Made by a program: the position numbers and the translations under genes
NCBI GenBank assembly: GCA_013298895.1
Contig: JAAFJM010000002.1
Span: forward strand, 70,427 to 134,426
DNA: 64,000 bases
Reading direction: 5' to 3'
Origin: Bacteroidota bacterium
Lineage (GTDB): Bacteria > Bacteroidota > Bacteroidia > UKL13-3
The notes under the pieces: model-generated
Databases searched by the model: none
Told to the model about the DNA's origin: nothing
What the model saw: the letters and a program-made list of their open reading frames with translations, nothing else
In this document: piece after piece, positions 36,043 through 45,522 of the stretch
How positions within the stretch are numbered: the stretch's first letter is position 1
Layout of the letters: every line of letters starts with the position of its first letter

Positions 36043-36840
36043 TTAATTAGTTACCTCAAATACTATTGGTAGAACCATTTTTACATTTACTTTTCTGTTA
36101 TTTTGTTCTCCTGCACTCCATTTAGGCATATTTTTTATAACTCTAACAGCCTCTTCATCGCAACCAAACCCAATTTTCTTAAGGATTTCAATATCCGATA
36201 TTTCTCCGTTTTTATTTATTACAAATGATACCATTACTTTACCTTCCACATTATTAACTAAAGCTACACTTGGGTATTTTAATTCATTTCCCAAATATTC
36301 ATATAAATCGCCATTAAACTCAGGCATTTTTTCAATATCACCAATACTATATTCTTCATCATTTCCTTCTCCACCTTTTGCTCCGCCTGGGCCTGTTGGT
36401 AATGTTGGTAAAATATTACCAATAGCTGGGCCTTCCGGTCCATCAAATGGTGCACGGGTAATTATAGAATCGCTTAATTCAGTATGTATATTTTGGTTAC
36501 GTTCAACTTGGTAGTTTTGGTTATTTCCCTCCACTTTTGGTTGCTTAGTCATGGCTTTTTCTACCTCTTCTACAAATTTCTTTTTCTCTAATACCACCTC
36601 AATTACTACAAGAGAATCGGTATCCTTATCGGTTGGTTTTATTACCACTTCATTTCCATGAAGTTTGTTATAAACGATTGAAAAAAGAATAATTAATAAA
36701 GGAGTTACAAATGTGATTAAAAAACTACGCTTTAGATTTTTGTCATAATTGCTGCGTAATACATAAGCACCGTAAGCTTTGTTTCTGTTTTCAAACACTA
36801 ACTCATCCAAGTTATTGTTTGGTTGTTTTAAAATGTTCAT
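36043..36840 (-). CDS. Energy transducer TonB
   Basis: 265 residues. The N-terminus LDELVFENRNKAYGAYVLRSNYDKN and one membrane helix (about 38-58, ITFVTPLLIILFSIVYNKL) are those of Bacteroidota TonB. A Glu/Lys/Gly/Pro-rich periplasmic linker follows, and the C-terminal TonB domain (about 170-265) has VEGKVMVSFVINKNGEISDI and DEEAVRVIKNMPKWSAGEQ. It would couple the proton-motive force to outer-membrane receptors via ExbBD, which are not encoded here. Single gene with hairpin at 36002-36028. Confidence 0.92.
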   Translation of the reverse strand: MNILKQPNNNLDELVFENRNKAYGAYVLRSNYDKNLKRSFLITFVTPLLIILFSIVYNKLHGNEVVIKPTDKDTDSLVVIEVVLEKKKFVEEVEKAMTKQPKVEGNNQNYQVERNQNIHTELSDSIITRAPFDGPEGPAIGNILPTLPTGPGGAKGGEGNDEEYSIGDIEKMPEFNGDLYEYLGNELKYPSVALVNNVEGKVMVSFVINKNGEISDIEILKKIGFGCDEEAVRVIKNMPKWSAGEQNNRKVNVKMVLPIVFEVTN

Positions 36841-36930
36841 AGCTGTGTTTTTTTATTGGTTTATAAGCAAGACAATAAAAAACATACAACTGCATAAAAA
36901 TAATTACAGAATGACAGTAATTTGACTAAA

Positions 36931-37923
36931 TTATTTTTCGCTATAAATTACTTCCAATAATGTTTGACCAACACTTTTCAAGGTGTTATTATCAATATTT
37001 GTCATATCATCATTTACAGTATGCCACCAAATAGGAAAACCAGTTTGCTGGTTAAAGTGTATTAAATCAATGGCGGGAATTTGAGTGTATTTGTGCACGT
37101 ATACATGGTCGTCAGTAATTTGTCCTAATTGCAAATATTGAAAAATATCAGAATAGCCTAATAGGGCAGCTTTTTCCCAAACCTTACGCAAGGTAGCTTC
37201 TCCTTGGTCAATACTATTTTTTTCCCAAACAAATTTTGCTCCTTTTCCTCCTACCATATCTAGGTTAATAGCATAGCTAGCTTTATAATTAACTGGTAAT
37301 TGGTTTTTACCCCAATATTGTGTTCCTAAACAATAAGAATCTTCATACTCAGGTTTTCCCAAGTCTTCTGCATCAAAACAAATGAAATCAACACCAATAT
37401 CAAGTTTATTTTCTTGGATTACCCTAGCTAATTCAAGCATTACTCCTATTCCACTTCCTCCATCATCTGCTGCTAAAACCGGTTTGTTTTTATTTGATTC
37501 TATAGGGTCATTATCAGCATAAGGCCTGCTGTCCCAATGCGCTGTAATTAATATTCTTTTGGTAGCTTTTGTATTTGTTTGAGCAATGATATTAATAATA
37601 TTAATCTTGCGTTTATCCCAATTTGTAACTGAACCTTCTTGCACAATTACCTCTGCACCATACTTTTTAAATTGGTTAACAATCCACTTACTGCATTTTA
37701 TACTTTCGTTACTTGCAGTAATCCTTGGTCCAAATTCCACTTGTTTTTTGATGAAATAATATGCAGAATCTGCATTAAACATAGGGCTTACCTGCTTATA
37801 AATACTTGTACTATTGTTGCTTGTATCAGTTGAGCTTGATTTCGGGGGGGTATTATTAGTACAATTGGCTATAAATAACATGGTTACTATAACTGCCATG
37901 TTTAAGCATTTAATATTTTTCAT
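36931..37923 (-). CDS. M28 family zinc peptidase / glutaminyl-cyclase-like lipoprotein
   Basis: 330 residues. Lipobox FIANC at Cys21. Zinc-site residues of the M28 fold are visible: His129 in AHWDSRPYAD, Asp153-154 in LAADDGGSG, Glu186 in DAEDLG, Asp222 in INLDMVGGKGA, and His near 305 in WWHTVNDD. The short, monomeric layout and WDSR motif also match bacterial glutaminyl cyclases, which share this fold, so peptidase or cyclase activity cannot be separated from sequence alone. Expected on the outer or inner membrane facing the periplasm. Single transcription unit upstream of tonB (90 bases). Confidence 0.88.
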   Translation of the reverse strand: MKNIKCLNMAVIVTMLFIANCTNNTPPKSSSTDTSNNSTSIYKQVSPMFNADSAYYFIKKQVEFGPRITASNESIKCSKWIVNQFKKYGAEVIVQEGSVTNWDKRKINIINIIAQTNTKATKRILITAHWDSRPYADNDPIESNKNKPVLAADDGGSGIGVMLELARVIQENKLDIGVDFICFDAEDLGKPEYEDSYCLGTQYWGKNQLPVNYKASYAINLDMVGGKGAKFVWEKNSIDQGEATLRKVWEKAALLGYSDIFQYLQLGQITDDHVYVHKYTQIPAIDLIHFNQQTGFPIWWHTVNDDMTNIDNNTLKSVGQTLLEVIYSEK

Positions 37924-38010
37924 TTATGAATGAGTTTATGTTCACAATTATGAGGTGCAAAATAACAATTAAAACATAAAAATAGCGCTTTGAAATGGTT
38001 TATTACCTAT

Positions 38011-38036
38011 TTGTGCATACTATTTCTATATATTTG
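38011..38036 (+). promoter_or_regulatory. Candidate promoter for the DUF2911 gene
   Basis: TTG (38011-38013) and TATATTTG (38029-38036), an exact TAnnTTTG -7 element, lie 15 bases apart. The ATG follows 28 bases later at 38064. It also explains why the longer frame from 37995 should not be the real start. Confidence 0.45.
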
Positions 38037-38063
38037 CTTTTAATAAATAAATCTTATAAAAAT

Positions 38064-38912
38064 ATGCTATTTACAAAACTTAAAACTACCCTTTTAATAA
38101 TTGCTTCAATTGTTAATTTAACTGTTTTTTCACAACAACTAAAAATACCGGTTGCAAGTCCATTTCAGAGTATTAAACAATCATTTGCTTTGTCTGAAAT
38201 TACCATTGAATATTCTAGACCAAGTGTAAAAGGAAGAGTTGTTTTTGGAGATGTTGTTGCCTTCGGAAAAGTTTGGCGTACTGGTGCTAATTCGTCTACT
38301 AAAATTATTTTCGGTGAGGATATCAAGTTTCAAGGGATGGATGTAAAAGCAGGAACTTATGCATTGTATACAATACCAAATAAAGACACTTGGGAAATAA
38401 TGCTTTATAAGGATTTGAACTTAGGTGGAAATGTAGCCGATTATAAAATTGAAAATGAAATTTTGCGTGTAAAAGTTCCAACTATGAATTTAGTAAATAA
38501 AGTAGAAACTTTTACCATCAACTTCACTGATTTAGCTGCTAATTCATGTAATATTGAACTTGCTTGGGATAATACAAAAGTAAATATTCCTATTTTGGCT
38601 GAAATAGATAGTAAAATAATGAAGTCTATTGAAAATACAGTTATCAATGATAATCGTTCTTATTTTCAAGCAGCAACTTATTACTATGAAAATAATAAGG
38701 ATTTGAAATTAGCTCATGAATGGGTAGATAAGGCAATTAAAAATTATCCCAATGCGTATTGGATTATTTTATTGAAAGCAAAAATTCAATTAAAGTTAAA
38801 TGATAAAAAAGGTGCTGGAATTACAGCTAATCAAGTATTAAAGTTAGCTACTGAAGATAAAGATGATGCTTACATAAAGCAAGCAGAAAAAATAATTGTA
38901 TTGTCGAAATAA
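38064..38912 (+). CDS. DUF2911 secreted protein with TPR-like tail
   Basis: 282 residues from ATG 38064, which gives a clean signal peptide (MLFTKLKTTLLIIASIVNLTVFSQ). DUF2911 covers about 30-180 with YSRPSVKGRVVFGD, GKVWRTGANSSTKI and AGTYALYTIPNKDTWEIMLYKD. The last 80 residues (AATYYYENNKDLKLAHEWVDKAI) look like a TPR. Function unknown in the family; envelope location likely. Terminator at 38917-38947. The start at 37995 would place the promoter-like sequence inside the gene. Confidence 0.85.
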   Translation: MLFTKLKTTLLIIASIVNLTVFSQQLKIPVASPFQSIKQSFALSEITIEYSRPSVKGRVVFGDVVAFGKVWRTGANSSTKIIFGEDIKFQGMDVKAGTYALYTIPNKDTWEIMLYKDLNLGGNVADYKIENEILRVKVPTMNLVNKVETFTINFTDLAANSCNIELAWDNTKVNIPILAEIDSKIMKSIENTVINDNRSYFQAATYYYENNKDLKLAHEWVDKAIKNYPNAYWIILLKAKIQLKLNDKKGAGITANQVLKLATEDKDDAYIKQAEKIIVLSK

Positions 38913-38916
38913 AATT

Positions 38917-38947
38917 AAAAGCACTCCTTTGAAGAGTGCTTTTTTTT
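38917..38947 (+). terminator. Intrinsic terminator after the DUF2911 gene
   Basis: GCACTC (38921-38926) and GAGTGC (38934-38939) with A4 before and T8 after form an A/T-extended stem with a 7-base loop and a strong T-run. Confidence 0.88.
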
Positions 38948-38987
38948 ATAGTAGCGCCTTGGGTAGCTATAAACTTTGTTGTTTCAC

Positions 38988-38995
38988 TATATTTG
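38988..38995 (+). promoter_or_regulatory. Candidate -7 element for the DEAD-box helicase gene
   Basis: TATATTTG, an exact TAnnTTTG, lies 23 bases ahead of the ATG at 39019. The -33 element is not clear (candidate TTG copies are too near or too far), so only the -7 part is proposed. Confidence 0.4.
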
Positions 38996-39018
38996 ACACC
39001 ACTTAATAAATTTTAATT

Positions 39019-40161
39019 ATGAATTTTGCTTCACTTGGTTTGTGTAATGACATATTATATTCATTAGAAAAACTATTTTATATAAAGCCAACACCAATTC
39101 AAGAGTTAGCTATTCCTGCCATCTTAAAAGGCAATGATATTATTGGAGTGGCACAAACTGGTTCTGGAAAAACCGCAAGTTACGCCTTGCCAACTATACA
39201 ATTATTGCAAACCAAACCTATTAGTAAAAATCGTCATATAAACACATTGGTAATTGTTCCTACCCGTGAACTTGCTATTCAAGTTGAAAAGGTATTTAAT
39301 ACGATCAATCAACATACAGAACAAAATATTAGAACATTAGCAGTATATGGAGGGGTATCTATCAATCCGCAAATGATTAAATTGCAAGGAGTAGAAATTT
39401 TAATTGCTACTCCAGGTCGATTATTGGAATTGGTAAAAAGTAATGCTGTTTTTTTATCAAGTATTGAAGTACTTGTTTTAGATGAAGCTGATAAACTGCT
39501 AAACTTAGGTTTTAAAGAAGAAATGGATTCTGTTCTAAAATTATTACCTCCCAAACGACAAAATCTATTGTTCTCAGCTACATTAAGCACAGATGTAAAT
39601 ACGATTATTCCACTATTACTTAATAATCCAACTAGAATAATTATAGAAGAGACTAAGCAAAATTTAGAAATAATTAATCAAATAGCATATCATGTGAATG
39701 ATGATAAGAAAGGTCCTTTTTTGCGGTATTTAATCACAAAAAATAACATGAATCAAGTGTTAGTTTTTACTTCATCTGTTCATAGGGCAGATGCTGTTTC
39801 TGATAAATTAAATGCTAACGGAATTTTGGCATCAGCCATTCACAGTAAAAAAAGTCAAGGAGCAAGAGAAACCGCACTCAAAAAATTTAAAGAAGGAAGT
39901 ATTAATGTGCTTATTGCAACAGATTTAATGAGTAGAGGTATTGATATACCGTTTTTACCTTATGTAATTAATTACGAATTACCTCGCTCTCCAAAAGATT
40001 ATATTCATAGAATTGGCAGAACTGGCAGGGCAGAAAATCCTGGCGAAGCTATCAACTTAGTTAGTGATGAAGAGTCTCATCATTTTGGTGTCATTTTAAA
40101 AAAGATAAAAAAACAAATAGAAATAAATGAAATAAATGAAATTGATTTGAAAGGTTATTAA
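39019..40161 (+). CDS. DEAD-box ATP-dependent RNA helicase
   Basis: 380 residues, a minimal helicase core with no long C-terminal extension. Q motif PTPIQELAIPAIL, motif I AQTGSGKTASYALP, Ia VPTRELAIQ, Ib TPGRL, II DEAD, III SAT, V ATDLMSRGID, and VI HRIGRTGRA are all present in order. It unwinds RNA duplexes in the cytoplasm, probably in ribosome assembly or RNA decay. Length is below the usual 400-450 of RhlE-like proteins, lacking a basic tail. It ends in the shared terminator at 40161-40198. Confidence 0.95.
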   Translation: MNFASLGLCNDILYSLEKLFYIKPTPIQELAIPAILKGNDIIGVAQTGSGKTASYALPTIQLLQTKPISKNRHINTLVIVPTRELAIQVEKVFNTINQHTEQNIRTLAVYGGVSINPQMIKLQGVEILIATPGRLLELVKSNAVFLSSIEVLVLDEADKLLNLGFKEEMDSVLKLLPPKRQNLLFSATLSTDVNTIIPLLLNNPTRIIIEETKQNLEIINQIAYHVNDDKKGPFLRYLITKNNMNQVLVFTSSVHRADAVSDKLNANGILASAIHSKKSQGARETALKKFKEGSINVLIATDLMSRGIDIPFLPYVINYELPRSPKDYIHRIGRTGRAENPGEAINLVSDEESHHFGVILKKIKKQIEINEINEIDLKGY

Positions 40162-40198
40162 ACAAAAAAGAGGCAATATTTATTGCCTCTTTTTTGTT
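40161..40198. terminator. Bidirectional terminator between helicase and metalloprotease genes
   Basis: An 18-bp perfect stem: AACAAAAAAGAGGCAATA (40161-40178) pairs with its complement at 40181-40198. A- and T-runs flank the GAGGC core on both strands, serving both convergent genes. Confidence 0.9.
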
Positions 40199-40202
40199 TA
40201 AA

Positions 40203-42050
40203 TTAATTAACTAACCATTTAATGGTATAGCTATTACCATTTTGTGTTACTTTTACAAAATACATTCCTTTATCTAACTCTGTTGAGTTAATTTCAATTT
40301 GATGCTCACCAGCAGGCAATTCATTATCAGTTATATTTTTTACTAATTTACCACTTACATCAAAAATGTTAATTAAAGTGTTTGATTTTGTAATATTTGT
40401 AAAAGATAATACTGAAATGCCGTTACTTGGATTTGGATTAATTGCTAAGTTAATTTTACTTTTTATATCATCAACTCCATTCACGAATTCTCCAATTTGT
40501 ATATCATCAATATAAGTATTGTTTCCTCTGCGTGATTGTAATTCAAATCGTGCCCTAAAGTTAGTATATGTCTTGTAAGGTGATAAATCTAAATTAAGTG
40601 TCTTCCATTGAGCTGCAGTAGGTATAAATGCTGCAGTTCCTTGCACATCAGCTGTTTCAATATCGGTAACTGTAAAAGTTTTCGCTAAAATTTCTGTTCT
40701 TCCAAAATTGTCGGATACAAATAAGTTAATTTGATCGGTAGCAGCGCTTACTCTTCTCGCATGTGCTATTTTAAATTTTAAAGTAGGTCTTGTTAAGCTT
40801 GTTATATCAATATTGCTCGTATGAAATGCGTCACGGGTATTTAAAATACTGTTTGCACCATTTGCAAAGCTATTTATATACATACATGTACCATCATTTG
40901 AACCAAGTTGATAATTAACTTTCCACCCGTTAGTTTCATTCATAAAGTTTTCAATAATCCAATATGGTGTATTGCCATTGAAATCAATTAAGAATGGAGC
41001 CTTAATAGTTGATGCTGTTAAAGTTTTGTATGTACCATCAGCATTTAAACCAGCTGCACTTAAATTATTGGAAGAATAAATATTTGATCTGTATGTTTGC
41101 ATCAAGCTTTTCATTCTTACTGATTGGCCAGCTGTGTACATATCCATGCAGGTTCCGTCAGCATAGTCCATAAAGTTTTTAATATTATCTGGTAAATCGG
41201 GCACATCATTAGTACATGAATTCTGGCTATTTGGGCAACCGCTAGTTGATGCAGCTACAGGAGGGGTGTCACAAACTTGGTCACCTTGTGAGGCACAATT
41301 ACTTGACGTACCACCAACGCAACCTCCTTGAAATGGATGGTATAAACCACACCAATGTCCTGCTTCATGCGTAACTGTTCTTCCTGCTTGGCTTGTTTGT
41401 GCCACACCAATATTTCCAACTTGGTCAGCTCTAACTATTATACCATCGGTACTTGGTCTTTGTTGACGAGAGGTTGGGAATTGCGCATAACCTAAAATAA
41501 TAGAACCAGATGGTGCAGATGAGCTGTTAATTACATTTACCACCCAAACGTTAAAATATTTATTACTATCCCAATAGCTTAATGCTTTTGTAGCATCGGT
41601 TCCGTTATCTGTTCCTGAAGTGTTAAAAATTCTATTTACACCATCAGTTGGATTTCCATTAGGATCGATTTGTGCTAATCTAAATTCTATTTCTGCATCT
41701 ACTGATCGGCTATCAGTACTTGCCCCTCCTTTAGTTCCTGCCATTTTTCTAAAATCTTCGTTCATAACTCTCAAAGCATCATTTACTTGCGCTTGCGAGA
41801 TGTTTTCGAAACCATATTTATGTATTATATGAAAAACAACTGGAATGTAAATAACTGTTCCTTTCTTTGACAAACTTAATTGTGATGCATATTGGCGTGC
41901 AAGTTCATTACCACGTTCTTCTTCAACTTTTAATAATGGGTTTTCTTGTATTGATTTTACGTAAAGTTCATCTGTAATACAAGGCACTACTGTTTGAGCA
42001 AAGCTATTTATTGAAAATAATAAAAAGGTTGCAATTAAAATTCTCTTCAT
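40203..42050 (-). CDS. M43 family zinc metalloprotease with T9SS type A sorting domain
   Basis: 615 residues. Signal peptide (MKRILIATFLLFSINSFAQ), a propeptide of some 60 residues, and the catalytic domain with the metzincin zinc site HEAGHWCGLYH at 228-238, paired Cys (GGCVGGTSSNCASQGDQVCDTPP) and the Met-turn region NFMDYADGTCMDMYTAGQ near 290-310. A galactose-binding-like middle region follows, then the type A sorting signal (INPNPSNGISVLSF, NIFDVSGKLV, KGMYFVKVTQNG) at 540-615. Resembles pappalysin/cytophagalysin proteases that are secreted by T9SS. Upstream of it a spacer of 112 bases precedes aroC. Confidence 0.94.
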   Translation of the reverse strand: MKRILIATFLLFSINSFAQTVVPCITDELYVKSIQENPLLKVEEERGNELARQYASQLSLSKKGTVIYIPVVFHIIHKYGFENISQAQVNDALRVMNEDFRKMAGTKGGASTDSRSVDAEIEFRLAQIDPNGNPTDGVNRIFNTSGTDNGTDATKALSYWDSNKYFNVWVVNVINSSSAPSGSIILGYAQFPTSRQQRPSTDGIIVRADQVGNIGVAQTSQAGRTVTHEAGHWCGLYHPFQGGCVGGTSSNCASQGDQVCDTPPVAASTSGCPNSQNSCTNDVPDLPDNIKNFMDYADGTCMDMYTAGQSVRMKSLMQTYRSNIYSSNNLSAAGLNADGTYKTLTASTIKAPFLIDFNGNTPYWIIENFMNETNGWKVNYQLGSNDGTCMYINSFANGANSILNTRDAFHTSNIDITSLTRPTLKFKIAHARRVSAATDQINLFVSDNFGRTEILAKTFTVTDIETADVQGTAAFIPTAAQWKTLNLDLSPYKTYTNFRARFELQSRRGNNTYIDDIQIGEFVNGVDDIKSKINLAINPNPSNGISVLSFTNITKSNTLINIFDVSGKLVKNITDNELPAGEHQIEINSTELDKGMYFVKVTQNGNSYTIKWLVN

Positions 42051-42162
42051 TTACAATTATTTAAGGTTGTAAATAAAGTACTAATTTTTTGAATTTGAAA
42101 CTGTGCTTTGTATGAAGTGAGTAAAATTCTAAAAAGGGCAAAATAGATATAAGGCAGTTTTG

Positions 42163-43239
42163 TTAATAGTAAACTTTATTGAAAAGGTAAAAATCTACTA
42201 AAACCAATGCAGCCATTGCCTCAACAATAGGAACTGCTCTTGGAACCACACATGGGTCGTGCCTACCTTCAGCCTTAAAATCAATTTTTTCAAAAGTAGA
42301 ATTGATGGTGTTTTGATTTTGTTTGATGGTAGAAACGGGTTTAAAAGCTGTTTTAAAAACAATATCCATGCCATTACTAATACCACCTTGAATGCCTCCA
42401 CTATGATTTGTTTGCGTGGTAATTTGGTCATTATTGAATACAAATTCATCATTGTGTTCACTGCCTTTGAGCATAACACTTTCAAAGCCGCTGCCTATTT
42501 CAAAACCTTTGCAAGCATTAATACTCAGCATGGCTTTTCCTAGTTCAGCATGTAGTTTATTAAAAACAGGTTCGCCTAATCCTGCAGGAACGCCTTTGCA
42601 AACGCAAGTAATTATTCCACCAATTGAATCGCCTTCGGCTTTTATTTGTTCTATTAAGGCAATCATTTTATCGGCAGTTTCTGGATTCGGACACCGCACT
42701 ATGTTTTGCTCAATTAAGCTAAAATCTATTTCATTAATAGGTGTTTCTAGCTTAATGCAATGAATTTGGTTTACGAATGCGTGTATTTGTATGCCTACTT
42801 TTTGTAATATCATTTTGGCAACAGAACCTGCCATAACTCTTGACACTGTTTCGCGTGCTGATTGACGGCCTCCACCTCTGTAATCTCTAATACCATATTT
42901 TTGTTGGTAAGTGTAATCAGCATGAGAGGGTCTGAAAACATCTTTTAAATGATCGTAATCGGATGATTGTTGGTTTTTATTTTTTACAATAATGGTTAAT
43001 GGTGCACCGGTTGTTTTTCCATCAAATAATCCACTGAGTATTTCAAATTCATTATCTTCAATTCTTTCAGTAGTAATTTTGGATTGGCCTGGTTTACGTT
43101 TATCCAAATCAGCTTGAACCAATTGGTAATCAAATTCAATATTTGGTAAAACACCATCAATTACTACACCTAATGCATTTCCATGGCTTTCGCCAAAAGT
43201 TGTTATTTTAAAAATATTTCCAAACGAGTTTCCTGCCAT
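42163..43239 (-). CDS. aroC: Chorismate synthase
   Basis: 358 residues, FMN-dependent enzyme converting EPSP to chorismate. Signature motifs: [16 protein letters not shown] (about 13-28), [29 protein letters not shown] near 103-131, and the C-terminal [20 protein letters not shown] near 318-337. All binding regions present; length normal. Cytoplasmic. Not adjacent to other aro genes in this window. Spacer to the next minus-strand gene holds that gene's terminator. Confidence 0.98.
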   Translation of the reverse strand: MAGNSFGNIFKITTFGESHGNALGVVIDGVLPNIEFDYQLVQADLDKRKPGQSKITTERIEDNEFEILSGLFDGKTTGAPLTIIVKNKNQQSSDYDHLKDVFRPSHADYTYQQKYGIRDYRGGGRQSARETVSRVMAGSVAKMILQKVGIQIHAFVNQIHCIKLETPINEIDFSLIEQNIVRCPNPETADKMIALIEQIKAEGDSIGGIITCVCKGVPAGLGEPVFNKLHAELGKAMLSINACKGFEIGSGFESVMLKGSEHNDEFVFNNDQITTQTNHSGGIQGGISNGMDIVFKTAFKPVSTIKQNQNTINSTFEKIDFKAEGRHDPCVVPRAVPIVEAMAALVLVDFYLFNKVYY

Positions 43240-43274
43240 AATTTTAAAACAAAAGTAAAGTTTTATTGCATAAA

Positions 43275-43306
43275 AAAAGCGACTACTTTAAAGGGTAGTC
43301 GCTTTT
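43275..43306 (-). terminator. Intrinsic terminator after the LPP20-like gene
   Basis: AAAAGCGACTAC (43275-43286) and GTAGTCGCTTTT (43295-43306) form a 12-bp stem with an 8-base loop; on the minus strand the T-run extends to seven. It ends the lipoprotein transcript ahead of aroC. Confidence 0.88.
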
Positions 43307-43326
43307 ATTTTTATAAAATGTTAGAC

Positions 43327-43899
43327 TTATTTCTCGTCTAATTTTTTCATTTCTTCGTTATAGATTTGTTCAAATTTCATTTTGTCGTAATCTACTGCTA
43401 ATTTAGCTTTGTCAGAAAGTTTGCTTTCCATAGCAGTTTTTAAAGCATCTTTATTCATTTCTACAGCTACATATGTTGTAAACGAACCATCTTTTTCACG
43501 AACTGTTTTTTCGCAAAGAATTTTCACATCGTTTAGTTGTTGGTTGATGATTTCGCGGGTTAAGTTATTGAATTTACCTTTCATCTCTAAACCGGCATTT
43601 GTTTGGTATTCGTCTACATATCTATCAGTTACCGATTTGATTTTTGTTTCAACCAAACCTGCTAATCTTTGTTTGGCTACTACCAAAGCTTTTTCGCGAG
43701 ATAACGATAAGTCAGAACTTTTTTGTGACTGAGTGGCTCTAAAAGCAGTTTCTGTTGAGCTTCTATACTCATCGCATGGTAAGTTTAAAACTTCCATTCC
43801 CGATTCTTTGTCAACAGTGGTTTTAGCACCTTTTTTCGATTTACAAGATACAGCTGCTACTACTAATACGGCAGCAAATACATAAATAAACTTTTTCAT
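43327..43899 (-). CDS. Predicted lipoprotein, LPP20-like
   Basis: 190 residues from ATG 43899. Signal MKKFIYVFAAVLVVAAVSC and lipobox AAVSC at Cys19. Mature protein has STETAFRATQSQKSSDLSLSREKALVVAKQRLA and a C-terminal TYVAVEMNKDALKTAM strand/helix, a layout seen in LPP20-type lipoproteins that contain a betaalphabeta domain resembling flagellar or pilus assembly proteins. No catalytic motif. The longer frame to 43959 has no signal peptide and is rejected. Single gene with its own terminator. Confidence 0.75.
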   Translation of the reverse strand: MKKFIYVFAAVLVVAAVSCKSKKGAKTTVDKESGMEVLNLPCDEYRSSTETAFRATQSQKSSDLSLSREKALVVAKQRLAGLVETKIKSVTDRYVDEYQTNAGLEMKGKFNNLTREIINQQLNDVKILCEKTVREKDGSFTTYVAVEMNKDALKTAMESKLSDKAKLAVDYDKMKFEQIYNEEMKKLDEK

Positions 43900-44230
43900 A
43901 ATTTTTATAATTTGGTTTGCAATAAATAAAACATTTTTCGAATAAAAAATAATTTTCAATTTATTCGTTGTTCAAACACATTTCAATTCTTATGCCAATT
44001 TTTTAAAGTAGCAATATCCAAAATCTATCTTTTTTAAAAACCTAAATGCCAAAAAATATAAAATCTTAATTTCCAATTCGCAAAATTGCTTACATTCATA
44101 GCTAAAATAATTCGTTTTTATTGATTAAAAACAGATTCAGCCTTACTTGATAAATATTAATCAAAATAGATAGGTAAGGTCATTTATATTGCTATCCTTT
44201 GTAGTGCACAATTAATTATTGCATAGCAAT
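43900..44230. other. Divergent intergenic region, no gene seen
   Basis: This 331-base AT-rich spacer separates a leftward lipoprotein gene and the rightward oxidoreductase gene. It must hold both promoters. GCTATCCTTTGTA at 44191-44203 matches 12 of 13 bases of GCTGTCCTTTGTA at 23281-23293 just before gldA, possibly a shared initiation region. I see no ORF, repeat or RNA gene. Confidence 0.4.
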
Positions 44231-45520
44231 ATGAAGCATCATTATCAAAGTATGCAAGCCCCACATTTAATAGTAATTGGTGGAGGTTTTGCCGGGTTAG
44301 AACTGATTAAAAAGTTAAACAACAAACCCATAAAAATTACCGTTTTAGATAAAAACAATTATTTCAATTTTCAACCTTTAATGTATCAAGTGGCTTCGGG
44401 CGGTTTAGGTCCTGATGCCATAGCATATCCACTCCGAAAAATTATTGGCAGTATGCCCAATGTGGCCTTTAGAATGACCGAAGTAAAAGAAGTAAGCACT
44501 GCTCAAAATGAAGTGATTACCAATATTGGCAATTTTACTTACGATTATTTATGCATAGCTACAGGAGCGCAAACCAATTTTTTTGGTAATACCGAGTTAG
44601 AAAGACATTGCATGCAGTTAAAATCAATTCCTGATGCTTTGGATTTAAGAAGCGATATTTTACAAGAGTTTGAAAAAGCTTTGAGCGAAAGTAAAACAGG
44701 CGATATTGAACGATTTTTAAACTTTGTGGTAGTAGGTGGTGGCCCTACTGGAGTAGAAACTGCGAGCTCTTTGGCTGAAATAAAAAAGAATGTAATTCCT
44801 GCTGATTACAAAGAAATAGATGCCAATAAAATGCAAGTGCATTTAATTGAAGCTGCCCCAAGGGTGTTAGCTGCCATGAGCGAAATTTCATCAAAAAAAG
44901 CACAACAGTTTTTAGAAGAAATAGGCGTGCATGTGCAAACTAATACCGCAGTGCAAAGTTACGATGCAAAAACAGGAAACTTAACTTTAAGCAATGGCCA
45001 AATTTTAAAAACCGATACGGTAATTTGGAGTGCAGGTGTTAAAGGTAAAACCATTCCGGGTATTTCTGCCGATTTAGTGGTGCGTGGCAATAGATACAAA
45101 GTAGATGCATATAATAGAATTGAAACCTTAAACAATGTATTTGCCATTGGCGATATAGCTTACATGACCACTGATGAAGCTTTTCCAAACGGACATCCAA
45201 TGGTGGGAACTGTAGCGCAACAGCAAGGCAAATTGTTAGGAAATAATTTATTGAAAATAATAAATAACCAACAGCCCAAACCTTATAAATACTTTAACCT
45301 TGGAAGCATGGCAACTATTGGTAGGCACAAAGCAGTGTTCGAAATATTTGGTATAAAAATGCAAGGTTATATAGCTTGGTTAGGTTGGATGTTTATTCAC
45401 TTAATGCTGTTGGTTGGCTTTAGAAACAGGCTGGTAGTTTTCCTTAATTGGATGTGGAATTATGTGAGCTATCAACGGGCAATCAGAATTATAACTAGGC
45501 CATTTGTTCCCAAACAATAA
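44231..45520 (+). CDS. NAD(P)/FAD-dependent oxidoreductase (type II NADH dehydrogenase-like)
   Basis: 429 residues from ATG 44231 (ATG 44252 is an alternative; TTG 44219 adds four). FAD-binding GxGxxG HLIVIGGGFAGLELIKKL near the start, the second dinucleotide motif FVVVGGGPTGVETASSLAE near 170-188, and AIGDIAYM near 305, the usual type II NADH:quinone reductase layout. C-terminal part has hydrophobic MFIHLMLLVGFRNRLVVFL that could anchor it to the membrane. Such enzymes feed electrons from NADH to quinone without pumping. The GNAT gene starts 2 bases after its stop. Confidence 0.88.
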   Translation: MKHHYQSMQAPHLIVIGGGFAGLELIKKLNNKPIKITVLDKNNYFNFQPLMYQVASGGLGPDAIAYPLRKIIGSMPNVAFRMTEVKEVSTAQNEVITNIGNFTYDYLCIATGAQTNFFGNTELERHCMQLKSIPDALDLRSDILQEFEKALSESKTGDIERFLNFVVVGGGPTGVETASSLAEIKKNVIPADYKEIDANKMQVHLIEAAPRVLAAMSEISSKKAQQFLEEIGVHVQTNTAVQSYDAKTGNLTLSNGQILKTDTVIWSAGVKGKTIPGISADLVVRGNRYKVDAYNRIETLNNVFAIGDIAYMTTDEAFPNGHPMVGTVAQQQGKLLGNNLLKIINNQQPKPYKYFNLGSMATIGRHKAVFEIFGIKMQGYIAWLGWMFIHLMLLVGFRNRLVVFLNWMWNYVSYQRAIRIITRPFVPKQ

Positions 45521-45522
45521 GT

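Noticed and set aside
36847-36883. Inverted repeat in the tonB leader
   Set aside because: Arms are almost all A and T (TTTTTTATTG/CAATAAAAAA) and expected by chance in such AT-rich DNA.
42259-42763. Frames opposite aroC, up to 115 codons
   Set aside because: Shadows of a strongly conserved enzyme on the other strand.
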